NCBI RefSeq assembly: GCF_026309355.1
Contig: NZ_JAPJZK010000001.1
Location: 1,302,001-1,366,000, forward strand
DNA length: 64,000 nt
Direction of reading: 5' to 3'
DNA from: Spartinivicinus marinus
GTDB lineage: Bacteria > Pseudomonadota > Gammaproteobacteria > Pseudomonadales > Zooshikellaceae
Each line of letters starts with the position of its first letter. The stretch's first letter is position 1. Under the pieces are notes generated by a model. The model saw only the letters and a list, made by a program, of their open reading frames with translations. It searched no databases and was not told the DNA's origin. Below are positions 35,982 through 44,782 of the stretch, in pieces. The translations under genes and the position numbers were made by a program.

Positions 35982-36104
35982 GACTCATACTTACTGATTG
36001 TTAGTAGACCATTAGGACAATCATTAACCAGATATCAGTTAGTGATTAATAACTTAGATAATTAAAAAATCTAAATAATATAAAAACGCAACGAGGACAA
36101 AATA

Positions 36105-37097
36105 ATGAAATTATTAAAAACAATCGCTGCTTCAGTATCAATTACCTTAGCGAGTGTAACCAGTGTATTAGCAGCCCCTATTGAAATTAAGTTTTCTCAT
36201 GTGGTAGCTGAAAATACGCCAAAAGGAAAAATGGCGACTAAATTTAAAGAGCTAGTCGAACAACGCTTATCTGGAAAAGTTGTTGTCAAAGTGTTTCCTA
36301 ACGCCCAATTATTTGGTGACGATAAAGTACTCGAAGCTATGTTATTAGGTGATGTACAACTGGCAGCTCCCGCTTTATCCAAAATAAAAAAATATAATAA
36401 GCAAGTTCAGGTATTTGATTTACCTTTCCTGTTTGATGATATGGCGGCTATTGATCGTTTTCAACAAGGGCCTGAAGGCAAAAAACTATTAAAGTCTCTA
36501 GAAAAACGAGGTTTAGTTGGCCTGGGTTACCTACATAATGGTTTTAAACAACTCTCTGCTAGCTCACCGCTGAAAGTCCCTGGGGATGCCAAAGGAAAAA
36601 AATTCCGCATTATGGCTTCTGATGTTTTAGTCGAACAGTTTAGAGCTGTCTCAGCGAACCCCGTTAAAAAACCATTTGCTGAAGTATTTACTTTATTACA
36701 AACCAAAGCCATTGATGGTCAGGAAAATACCTGGTCTAACATGTACTCTAAGAAGTTTTATGAAGTACAACCTTATATTACAGAGTCAAACCATGGGGTC
36801 TTAGACTATGTGGTACTCAGCTCTAAGGAATTTTGGTTAAGTTTACCTGCCGATATCCGCCCTACAGTCGAAAAAGCACTACAAGAAGCGATTGTTTATG
36901 GCAACCAGGTTGCTCTGGCTAAAGACCAGGAAGATAAGCAAGCCATTATCGCCTCAAAACGCTCTCAAGTAGTGACACTAACGCCCGAAGAACGTCAGCA
37001 ATGGGTTGATGCAATGAAACCCGTTTGGAAAAAGTTTGAAGTAGAATTAGGCAAAGACTTAATTCAAGCAGCAATCAGTGCAAATCAGGGTAAATAA
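36105..37097 (+). CDS. dctP: TRAP transporter substrate-binding protein DctP
   Basis: 330 residues with a signal peptide (about 1-24, ending VLAAP). DctP family blocks: KFSHVVAENTPKGKMATKFKELVEQR, the Arg-containing KFRIMASDVLVEQFRA segment that binds the carboxylate, and EVFTLLQTKAIDGQENTWSNM. It captures C4-dicarboxylates in the periplasm for the DctQM membrane parts. GAGGA precedes the ATG. A 318-bp gap with a MITE-like element separates it from dctQ, unusual for this operon. Confidence 0.93.
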   Translation: MKLLKTIAASVSITLASVTSVLAAPIEIKFSHVVAENTPKGKMATKFKELVEQRLSGKVVVKVFPNAQLFGDDKVLEAMLLGDVQLAAPALSKIKKYNKQVQVFDLPFLFDDMAAIDRFQQGPEGKKLLKSLEKRGLVGLGYLHNGFKQLSASSPLKVPGDAKGKKFRIMASDVLVEQFRAVSANPVKKPFAEVFTLLQTKAIDGQENTWSNMYSKKFYEVQPYITESNHGVLDYVVLSSKEFWLSLPADIRPTVEKALQEAIVYGNQVALAKDQEDKQAIIASKRSQVVTLTPEERQQWVDAMKPVWKKFEVELGKDLIQAAISANQGK

Positions 37098-37222
37098 TCC
37101 TCTAATTGTTTACTTCCTCTCTGATTGTAGCAAATAGCTAGCGGATATGATTTGGCACAATCCAGCTTTCCCCTTTGAAAAAGGGGATTGAATGGAGCGC
37201 AAAAGGGTTCAGGAAGTAAATT

Positions 37223-37346
37223 TAGTGTCCAATATGGAGTAACAGGATATTCTTCCGCCGCTCTTGAAATGCCGTCCTGGCCTATCAAGAGCTAAAAAGG
37301 CATCCATGCCTTAGCTACAGAACACCCTGTTACCCCATATCCACTA
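37223..37346. repeat. MITE-like element B between dctP and dctQ
   Basis: The left end begins TAGTGTCCAATATGGAG and continues TAACAGGATA. The right end, on the other strand, begins TAGTGGATATGGGGTAACAG. These act as terminal inverted repeats of a 124-bp element. A match to the left end (26 of 27) lies at 62560-62586 in inverse orientation. A CCCCTTT--AAAAAGGGG hairpin (about 37163-37180) lies just outside. The element fills the dctP-dctQ gap. Confidence 0.65.
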
Positions 37347-37415
37347 GCTAAGTGCAATAACCTCAGAGGGAGAGGTTTTCACACTGATTAAGCAGTCAAT
37401 TACACGAGTAATATT

Positions 37416-37955
37416 ATGAAAAAAATTTTCCAGTGGCTAAATAAACTGGAAGTAGCTATTTTATGCCTGCTTCTGGTATCCATGACACTTCTGGTATTTA
37501 TAGAAGTAGTGATGCGGTTTGGTTTTAACCAGGGTTTAATTTGGGCAGAAGAAGCGACCCTTTATTTAGGTGCCTGGTTGGTTTTATTTGGCGCTTCATA
37601 CGGTGTTAAAACAGGAGCTCATATAGGTGTTGATGCATTTGTAAAAACCCTACCATCGCTGTACCAACGGTTGGTTGCACTGCTCACCATAGCCCTTTGT
37701 CTGGTGTACTGTGGTTTATTTATTTACGGTGGTTGGATTTATCTCAGCAAGCTAAAAATGATCGGTTTGGAAATGGAAGACTTGCCTATTCCCAAATGGC
37801 AAGCAACAAGCATTTTAGTCATTGGTTTTATTCTACTCGCTATACGCTTTATTCAAGCAGCTATCCAATTAATTAAAGGAGAAACCAATACCCTCCAGTT
37901 TGCCAACGAAGCAAAAGAAAGTATGTCACTGGCTAAAGAAGGGAGTAAAGACTAA
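37416..37955 (+). CDS. dctQ: TRAP transporter small permease DctQ
   Basis: 179 residues with four membrane helices and the DctQ hallmark WAEEATLYLGAWLVLFGASYGVKTGAHIGVD. It forms the small membrane subunit with DctM. Its stop shares one base with the dctM start (37955), so the two are coupled. It follows the MITE-like element; expression from the dctP promoter requires read-through of this element. Confidence 0.92.
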   Translation: MKKIFQWLNKLEVAILCLLLVSMTLLVFIEVVMRFGFNQGLIWAEEATLYLGAWLVLFGASYGVKTGAHIGVDAFVKTLPSLYQRLVALLTIALCLVYCGLFIYGGWIYLSKLKMIGLEMEDLPIPKWQATSILVIGFILLAIRFIQAAIQLIKGETNTLQFANEAKESMSLAKEGSKD

Positions 37956-39352
37956 TGACAACAGTTGCCTTATTTACTTTATTATTTTTATTCATGCTAC
38001 TTGGCATGCCCGTTGCCGTGGCTCTGGGTTTATCCAGTGTGTTAACCATTTTATTTTTTTCCGATGTTTCTTTGGCAACCATTGCCTTAAAATTATTTGA
38101 GTCCACATCCCACCACTATACTTTACTGGCTATTCCATTTTTTATCTTATCTTCTGGTTTTTTATCAACTGGCGGTGTAGCCAGACGATTAATCGATTTT
38201 GCATTAGCAGGTATTGGCCATATCCGAGGCGGCCTGGCCATGGCCTCAGTATTGGCTTGCATGTTATTTGCGGCAGTATCAGGCTCATCTCCCGCTACCG
38301 TTGCAGCTATTGGTTCTATTGTCATCGCTGGAATGGTTCGAGCCGGTTATCCAGAAAAATTTGCTGCCGGGGTAATTGCTAACGCAGGCACTTTAGGCAT
38401 TTTAATTCCTCCCTCTATTGTTATGTTAGTCTATGCTGCGGCAACAGAAGTTTCTGCTGCTAAAATGTTTATGGCTGGTTTAATTCCTGGGTTATTAATG
38501 GGCGGTATTTTATTAGTCGCTATCTATATTGTTGCTCGAATTAAAAAGCTACCGGCACAAACATTTCCAGGTTTTAAACAATTGACCATCTCGGCTATTA
38601 AAGCAACCGGCGGGCTGTTTTTAATCGTGATTGTGTTAGGTGCCATTTATGGTGGTATCGCTAGCCCAACGGAAGCAGCCGCCGTTGCAGCCATTTATGC
38701 ATTTTTGATTGCCGTATTTGGTTATCGGGATATTGGCCCTTTAAAAAACTGCCCGTGGCGTAACCCTGATGAATCCATAATAAAGGCTATCGCCCGCAAT
38801 TGCTGGCAAATGGCATTAGCATTACCTAAGTCGGTGGTGGATGTTGAAGTTAAAAAGGTGGTTTTAGAAGCAGCAAAAGTCAGTGTCATGTTGCTATTTA
38901 TTATTGCCAATGCCATGCTATTTGCTTATGTATTAACCAACGAGCAAATTCCTCATGCAATTGCTCAAACGATTGTTGAATGGGGGTTACCTGCTTGGGG
39001 CTTTTTAATTGTTGTTAATATTCTGCTGTTGATAGCAGGCAACTTTATGGAGCCATCTGCCATCTTATTAATCATGGCCCCAATTTTATTCCCAATTGCT
39101 ATTCAGTTAGGCATTGATCCTATCCATCTGGGGATTATCATGGTTGTTAATATGGAAATTGGTATGCTCACCCCACCCGTAGGACTTAATTTATTTGTTA
39201 CAGCAGGTATTACCAAGCAAAGTATGGGCTGGGTAATCAAAGCCGCGTTGCCCTGGTTAATGCTGTTGCTAGGTTTCTTAATCCTTATCACCTACATTCC
39301 ATCGATATCGCTGTTTTTACCGGAGTATATAGATAAGCTGCAAGGGTATTAA
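37955..39352 (+). CDS. dctM: TRAP transporter large permease DctM
   Basis: 465 residues, about 12 membrane helices. DctM blocks: LGMPVAVALGLSS, ASVLACMLFAAVSGSSPATVAAIGSI, GTLGILIPPSIVMLVYA and MLTPPVGLNLFV. It drives sodium-dependent uptake of substrate delivered by DctP. It contains an insert around residues 265-310 (RDIGPLKNCPWRNPDESIIKAIARNC) between helices, seen in some dicarboxylate members. A hairpin follows about 55 bp downstream. Confidence 0.93.
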   Translation: MTTVALFTLLFLFMLLGMPVAVALGLSSVLTILFFSDVSLATIALKLFESTSHHYTLLAIPFFILSSGFLSTGGVARRLIDFALAGIGHIRGGLAMASVLACMLFAAVSGSSPATVAAIGSIVIAGMVRAGYPEKFAAGVIANAGTLGILIPPSIVMLVYAAATEVSAAKMFMAGLIPGLLMGGILLVAIYIVARIKKLPAQTFPGFKQLTISAIKATGGLFLIVIVLGAIYGGIASPTEAAAVAAIYAFLIAVFGYRDIGPLKNCPWRNPDESIIKAIARNCWQMALALPKSVVDVEVKKVVLEAAKVSVMLLFIIANAMLFAYVLTNEQIPHAIAQTIVEWGLPAWGFLIVVNILLLIAGNFMEPSAILLIMAPILFPIAIQLGIDPIHLGIIMVVNMEIGMLTPPVGLNLFVTAGITKQSMGWVIKAALPWLMLLLGFLILITYIPSISLFLPEYIDKLQGY

Positions 39353-39406
39353 ATCGACTAAAGGCACATCAGAAAGGCATACAAGGAGGTAACTCCTTTC
39401 AGTATT

Positions 39407-39445
39407 AAGGGCCGTCTAACATAGTAACTTTTAGCGGCCCTTTAA
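39407..39445 (+). terminator. Probable terminator after dctM
   Basis: Stem AAGGGCCG / CGGCCCTT with a 20-nt loop, followed by TAATT. Confidence 0.55.
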
Positions 39446-39659
39446 TTGAGTCCTCATATAATCTGAGACACACATTCAATTTCTTAATGTTACCTTTCTT
39501 AAGCTTTGACTTTATTGCTTAACGCTTCCTAAAATTTAGACCTGTTTATAGCGTTCTTATAAATATAAAAAATTATTTGTGAAAATATATTAGCTAGCCA
39601 TGATTTAGCTATTAATAATAAAAATCTAAGTAATACTAGAAAGTATACGCGGGGGAAAT

Positions 39660-40469
39660 ATGAGTAGTAAAACTCACCAAACCCAACGGGAGTTTTTCAC
39701 TAATCCTACCTGGCAAGCCATTTTTGAAAGCAATCATTTTTATGAGTTTGAAGATATATGGCAGTTTCCTGAACAGTGGGTAGAACCCCCAAACCAGCGA
39801 AGAAATGGCTGGAGTGGTGTTTCAAAAATAGAGTTACAGTCACCTGCCAGTGAACGGCACCCCGTTTTTATCAAAAAACAATTCAACCACAATACCAAAA
39901 CAATTCGACACCCTATCCGAGGTATTCCAACATTTTCCAGGGAATTCAGTAATCTACAAATACTTCAACAGCATAATATTCCTACAGCTATTCCCCTGTA
40001 CTATGGCGAGAGACATCATAAAGACGGTATCCAGGCGATTTTAATCACCCAGGCACTTGAAGGTTATTGCAGCCTTGAACAATGGTATCAACGCTATCGC
40101 TCTCAGCATTTGGCTTCTTGGCAGCCTGTATTAAAAGCTGTAGCAAGGTCACTCAAGGCATTGCATGATAAAGGCTACACCCATAACTGCTTATACCCTA
40201 AGCATATTTTCGTTAATGATGTACCATCCTCTTCTTCTTTCACAGCAAAGCTGATTGATTTAGAAAAAGCCAAGCGTAATCCACTCAGAAAACAGCGATT
40301 TTACAAAGACCTGGCTCGCTTTATTCGCCATACCAGACACATAGCACAACAAGACTTAGACTATTTTATCAGTCAATATTTAAGCCATGGCAAATCACTA
40401 AAAAATGAAGCTGCTTTTTACAACATTCTGGAACATCATGTTACTGAATATGAGCCTATATTAGTATAA
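39660..40469 (+). CDS. InaA/Kdo-kinase-like protein, copy 2
   Basis: 269 residues. Paralogue of 31693-32472 with the same blocks: RRNGWSG, FIKKQFNHN, TFSREFSNL, a catalytic-loop segment HDKGYTHNCLYPKHIFV, and KLIDLEKAK. It is a putative sugar or lipopolysaccharide core kinase. The start is ATG with GGGGGA 5 nt upstream. The gap of 307 bp before it (39353-39659) contains the dctM terminator and nothing else recognised. It is monocistronic. Confidence 0.78.
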   Translation: MSSKTHQTQREFFTNPTWQAIFESNHFYEFEDIWQFPEQWVEPPNQRRNGWSGVSKIELQSPASERHPVFIKKQFNHNTKTIRHPIRGIPTFSREFSNLQILQQHNIPTAIPLYYGERHHKDGIQAILITQALEGYCSLEQWYQRYRSQHLASWQPVLKAVARSLKALHDKGYTHNCLYPKHIFVNDVPSSSSFTAKLIDLEKAKRNPLRKQRFYKDLARFIRHTRHIAQQDLDYFISQYLSHGKSLKNEAAFYNILEHHVTEYEPILV

Positions 40470-40695
40470 TCAGCCAATACCCTGCCTAAAAGAAGAGATA
40501 GAGGTCCATAACAATACTACCCATGGGCCACTAGCCCAAGTCCTTCATCAAACCACAGAGAACATCCATATAGCCCAATGAAATTAGGGCCTTTGAGTTT
40601 TTATGGTTATTACAATTTGTAACCAGACCTGTTGCTCTCATTCATGCATGTCTTGACAAGAAATAGAGTATCCTTCATATAGTAGAGATGCCCTT

Positions 40696-41520
40696 ATGTA
40701 TTCCCCCAAATGGAATATGAATATGAAATTATATGTGTCGTTCATTATTCTAGCTAACTTATTTTTCATTACTACAACTACTGAGGGCACTCAAAAGAAA
40801 GTTATCATATCTGCACACCCTGAATTTCCCCCAGTCATGTATAAAAATAAACAAAATACCATTGTGGGAGTTGGCCCTGAATTGGCAGAACGAATTTTTT
40901 CTGAGTTAGGTCATGATGCCCAAAGTAAATTTGTTGGGCCGTGGGTACGAGTACAAGAAGCAGCAAAAGTAGGAAAAATTGATCTTATAGCAGGTATATA
41001 TAAAAATGAAGAAAGAAAGCAATACTTAACTTTTATTCCAACACCTTTCTTAACAAATCCCGCCGTGATTTTTGTCAAGAAAGGTAACGCATTTTCCTTC
41101 AAACAATGGGATGATTTAAAAGGCCGTAGAGGCGGGGCAATTATTGGCGATAAATTCAAACCTGAATTTGATGAGTTTCTTTTAAAAAATGAGTCTTCCA
41201 TTCACTTAGAAAGAGTGAGTGCTGTAAAGCAAAACTTTACAAAGCTCCTCTTGGGACGAATTGACTTCATTCCCTATAGCAAATACGTAGGAACTTTAAC
41301 TCTAGAGGAAATGGAAATAAGAGATAAAATTGAAATTTTACCCGAACCCTTGTATTCCGGATTGTTTTATTTTGCTATATCCAAAAAGAGCAAGAACAAC
41401 CTTGAAAACCATATTGACGTCATTGACCAAAAAATCGTCAAATATAAAAAAGAGGGGACTATTGACAAGCTAGTGGATAAATACACTAAAAAATATATTA
41501 AAATGATACAGGTCGAATAA
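40696..41520 (+). CDS. Orphan periplasmic solute-binding protein (family 3)
   Basis: 274 residues with a signal peptide (about residues 9-28). The closest relative in this window is 2226-3023: both have the pattern EFPPVMYKN, GPELAERIF, GKIDLIAGIYKNEERKQYLTF, PFLTNPAVIF and the pair FKQWDDLKGRRGG / FTQWQDLVKLQGV. An alternative start (MNMKLY) lies 13 codons in. There are no transporter genes adjacent. It sits at the edge of the accessory island, so it may serve as an environmental sensor or partner of a distant permease. The ligand is unknown. Confidence 0.78.
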   Translation: MYSPKWNMNMKLYVSFIILANLFFITTTTEGTQKKVIISAHPEFPPVMYKNKQNTIVGVGPELAERIFSELGHDAQSKFVGPWVRVQEAAKVGKIDLIAGIYKNEERKQYLTFIPTPFLTNPAVIFVKKGNAFSFKQWDDLKGRRGGAIIGDKFKPEFDEFLLKNESSIHLERVSAVKQNFTKLLLGRIDFIPYSKYVGTLTLEEMEIRDKIEILPEPLYSGLFYFAISKKSKNNLENHIDVIDQKIVKYKKEGTIDKLVDKYTKKYIKMIQVE

Positions 41521-41569
41521 CCCCAATTTTTACCTGCAGCCATTTCAGAATGACTAATTATTAACATAG

Positions 41570-42575
41570 TCACTTTGGTTGGTAAATAGGCATGTCTTTA
41601 TCACCGAATTTACCGCCTTGTTGATAATAAGCTTGGGTTATTTTTTCAGCCTCAAGTAACTGTTCCGATGGCTTAGCCCACTGGTCTTCAGGAATAGGCT
41701 GTGACCATGCTTGAATTTCTTGTGGTATTTTTTTAATCATTCGCTTTTGCTGCCATTCTTCAAGCCAATAAGCAAAGTAGCGCCATTGTAGCCAATCGGC
41801 CATTTTGAGTTTTTTATATTCCCAGGGTGTAAGGACATTTTCTTTAAAATGCTTCCGACTACGAATATATTCAGCCAGGTTAGCTTGCTGGTTCGACTCT
41901 GGACAAGCTTTAGGTCCTTCTTCCATAAAGTGACGTATACATTCCCAACATGACACAATTAGCTTCATGTCCCCCCTGTGCCCCTGTGCCCAATTGAAAA
42001 CCACTCCAAAACTCTTCTTCATTATCAGGGTTTGCCATGGTAAACATCAGAATGGATGTAGAAGCCATCATAGTGTCACTCGCCACAGTGGCTGTTTCTA
42101 CCCATACATAGAGCAATTCCCAAGGAATAATGATAAAGCTATTTTTCTTACCAAAAGGTACAGCAACCTCACGGCGTTGATGATTGAATCGTAGAAAAGG
42201 AGATTTTTTTAAGTCTCGAAGGGATGACCAAACAGCATACAAAATACAACATGAAAATATTAAATACCCTATCATCAAAACACCTGCCGCATAAAAAAAA
42301 CCATCTTCTATTCTAAAATCATCCATATAAAGCAAAAGAAACAGCATTAACAAGCATAAAAAAAATGAAATAGTTATTAATAATGCTACAATTTCAATCT
42401 GAGAATGAATATTGCCACCACCAACATCCAAATACACATTAGTTTTTTCATTCAGATTACCAACAGTATCGAAAGGTTGCTCTTGAGAGCCTATAGGCAA
42501 AGGTGATAGTACCAACTTTTCTTGCATTTCCTTCTTTAAACGCCTGCCAGCAACATAGTCTTTACGTTTAATCAT
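41570..42575 (-). pseudogene. DUF6708-like protein gene, frameshifted (copy 2)
   Basis: Two overlapping frames together form one paralogue of the gene at 44783-45736. The first frame (42575 down to about 41950) has two membrane helices and FLRFNHQRREVAVPFGKKNSF; the second continues WECIRHFMEEGPKACP to QQGGKF. The paralogue reads ATG CAG TGG GAA at the junction where this copy has ATGTTGGGAA, so two bases are missing near 41950. Its start codon overlapped the stop of copy 1 (ATGA), which marks an ancestral operon. DUF6708-type proteins often accompany VasX-like effectors as immunity proteins; this role is inferred from context. Confidence 0.7.
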
Positions 42576-42659
42576 TTAGTGATAACGTCCCTCGCCACTA
42601 CCTTACGAGGGTTCTTTAAGCCAAAGGTTGGCATGCCTACTTCTCCAAACTTACCCCCC
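42572..42659 (-). pseudogene. 3' tail of DUF6708-like copy 1, cut off by IS21
   Basis: Read from 42659 leftward in the frame of 44783-45736, the codons give GGKFGEVGMPTFGL then KNPRKVVARDVITK and a stop at 42572-42574. The joined protein has QQGGKFG at the junction, exactly as in copy 2. This is therefore the missing end of copy 1, displaced by the IS21 insertion. Confidence 0.82.
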
Positions 42660-42760
42660 TGTCAGTGCCAGTGCTAAAAGTCCTATGATTGCCAAAATAA
42701 AATGTCCTCTCATTAAATCGACCATGCTGTTAGTGATATCACCAACACTGGAGTGTGGTC

Positions 42761-43963
42761 ATGCTGTGCCAGGAGGACTATCACATGATAATCCACTTAC
42801 ATCGCCAAGGGATTTACCAAAAAGATATTGCTAAACGTGTAGGCTGTTGTGAAAGAACAGTAAGGCGGGTATTACAGCAAGGTGGATCGCCGCCATCAAA
42901 ATCGCGCAAACCAAAACCCAGTAAACTCGATCCTTATAAGCCAACGATTGATCGTTTATTGCAAGAAGATGTCTGGAATGCAGTGGTTATTTTTCGTGAA
43001 ATTGTAGCGCTAGGTTATGATGGCAGCACCAGTTTGTTGCGCGCTTATATTACACCGAAGCGACCATTACGAAAAACAAAAGCAACGGTACGATTTGAAA
43101 CCCCACCAGGGAAGCAGTTGCAGCATGACTGGGGAGAAATCGAGACCCTCATTGCAGGTCAAGTAAAGAAAATTTATTTTTCAGTTAACACTTTAGGTTA
43201 CTCCCGTCGTTTTTATTTTTGGGCAACAGAGTGTATGGATGCGGAGCATACACTAGAAAGCCTGATTCTCAGCTTCCAATGGTTTGGTGGCATTCCACAG
43301 GAAGTGCTTGTTGATAATCAAAAAGCCTTAGTATTAGCCCATAGCCCAGGTGGTCATGTCCGTTTTAACCCACGCTTTTTGGATATGGCCAGTCACTATG
43401 ATTTTATGCCAAAAGCCTGTCGTCCAAGGCGCCCGCAAACCAAAGGCAAGGATGAACGGATGGTGGGGTATATTAAGCACCACTTTTTCCAGCGTTATCG
43501 CCAATTTGACAGCCTGGATCATTTAAATCAGCAGGCACAACAATGGTTGCAAACAGAAGCCGATCAGCGTATTCATGGCACCTACAAAGCGCCCGTGATG
43601 GAACGGTTTCACCAAGAGCAAACGGCGTTAATTCCCCTTCCTATGCAACGTTATGACACCAGTTACCGTGAAAGTCGCTTGGTCAATTGGGATGGCTACA
43701 TTGATGTATCGGGTAATCGCTATAGCGTGCCGGACTCTGAAGTGGGTAAACAAGTCATCATTCGTATTAGCTTAGACGGTGAGTTACGTATTTATGATGG
43801 AGAAAATCATCAACTTCTGACGAGGCATTTACTGCAGCCGATACAGCAAGGATGGCAAACACAAGCAGATCATCATCGTGCTCTCTGGGCTCAATGTACC
43901 GTAGAGCAACGTAGTTTAGCCATTTATCAGGAGGTGATCGATGAACCTCTGCCAACTATTTGA
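42761..43963 (+). CDS. istA: IS21 transposase IstA
   Basis: 400 residues from the ATG at 42761, chosen because GGAG lies 8 nt upstream and because IstA proteins begin MLSQEDY-like, as MLCQEDY here. An N-terminal helix-turn-helix (IAKRVGCCERTVRRVL) is followed by a DDE integrase core (LQHDWGEIE, VLVDNQKA, and RPQTKGKDERMVGYIKHHF with the catalytic Glu). It catalyses strand transfer together with IstB. The 3' end overlaps istB. Confidence 0.92.
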   Translation: MLCQEDYHMIIHLHRQGIYQKDIAKRVGCCERTVRRVLQQGGSPPSKSRKPKPSKLDPYKPTIDRLLQEDVWNAVVIFREIVALGYDGSTSLLRAYITPKRPLRKTKATVRFETPPGKQLQHDWGEIETLIAGQVKKIYFSVNTLGYSRRFYFWATECMDAEHTLESLILSFQWFGGIPQEVLVDNQKALVLAHSPGGHVRFNPRFLDMASHYDFMPKACRPRRPQTKGKDERMVGYIKHHFFQRYRQFDSLDHLNQQAQQWLQTEADQRIHGTYKAPVMERFHQEQTALIPLPMQRYDTSYRESRLVNWDGYIDVSGNRYSVPDSEVGKQVIIRISLDGELRIYDGENHQLLTRHLLQPIQQGWQTQADHHRALWAQCTVEQRSLAIYQEVIDEPLPTI

Positions 43964-44720
43964 ACGACTCCGGTTTGAATATTTACCCCTACAGCTTGAT
44001 AGTGTCTGTGAACAAGCCACACAACAAAGCCTTAATTTACAGGAGTTTTTAACCGAAGCATTGGAAGTGGAATGGGCAGGCCGTTATCAAAAAGGGCTAG
44101 AAGGACGGCTCACGCAGGCCCGATTACCATGGGTTAAGTCATTAGAGCAATTTGATTTTAGTTTTCAGCCCAGCATAGATAAAAAAGTGATTCGTCAATT
44201 AACCTCACTTCGTTTTATTGAGCAGGCTGAAAATGTCGTCCTACTTGGTCCTCCCGGTGTTGGTAAAACCCATTTAGCCATTGCCTTAGCGGTTAAAGCG
44301 GCTGAAGCAGGCCAGCGTGTGTTATTTCTTAGCTTTGAACAATTAATGACAAAACTCAAAAAAGCGGAATTAGAAAATAGGCTGGATCGTCAGTTACAAC
44401 AATTAATTTACCCTCGGGTACTCGTGCTGGATGAAATTGGCTATTTACCATTAACTCATCAAGAAGCGAGCTTGCTGTTTCGCTTAATTGCCAGACGCTA
44501 TGAAAAAGCCAGTATCATCCTGACGTCAAATAAAAGCTTTATTGACTGGGGTGATGTGCTAGGTGATCAAGTGATTGCAACAGCCATTTTAGATCGGCTT
44601 CTTCATCACTCAACGACAATCAATATTAAAGGAGAAAGCTATCGACTGAAAGATAAACGTAAAGCAGGCATATTAACAAAAGTAACAAATGCGACTAAAT
44701 CAAAAGAAGAGGCATCATAA
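43941..44720 (+). CDS. istB: IS21 helper ATPase IstB
   Basis: 259 residues, AAA+ ATPase: Walker A GPPGVGKTH, Walker B VLVLDEIGYLP, sensor motif SIILTSNKSF. It chooses and regulates the target for IstA. The ATG is preceded by AGGAGG at 6 nt and overlaps istA by 23 bp. Both genes look intact. Confidence 0.94.
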   Translation: MNLCQLFERLRFEYLPLQLDSVCEQATQQSLNLQEFLTEALEVEWAGRYQKGLEGRLTQARLPWVKSLEQFDFSFQPSIDKKVIRQLTSLRFIEQAENVVLLGPPGVGKTHLAIALAVKAAEAGQRVLFLSFEQLMTKLKKAELENRLDRQLQQLIYPRVLVLDEIGYLPLTHQEASLLFRLIARRYEKASIILTSNKSFIDWGDVLGDQVIATAILDRLLHHSTTINIKGESYRLKDKRKAGILTKVTNATKSKEEAS

Positions 44721-44782
44721 TGGTGCTAAAAACCGGACATTTTAAATTGGCAAACAGCGGACTTTTTAAGTTGGCATTGACA

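Larger units (their letters stand above)
42660..44782 (+). mobile_element. IS21-family insertion sequence
   Basis: 2,123 bp with ends TGTCAGTGCC and, on the other strand, TGTCAATGCC, followed at each end by related ATTGCCAAAATAAAATGTCC-type subterminal repeats. A 4-bp direct repeat CCCC flanks it. It carries istA and istB with the usual overlap and looks intact. It disrupts DUF6708-like copy 1, and removing it with one CCCC restores that frame. Confidence 0.9.

Noticed and set aside
44726..44782. Native C-terminus of DUF6708-like copy 1 in the right end of the IS
   Set aside because: These codons derive from the IS21 terminal repeat; the true tail is at 42572-42659.
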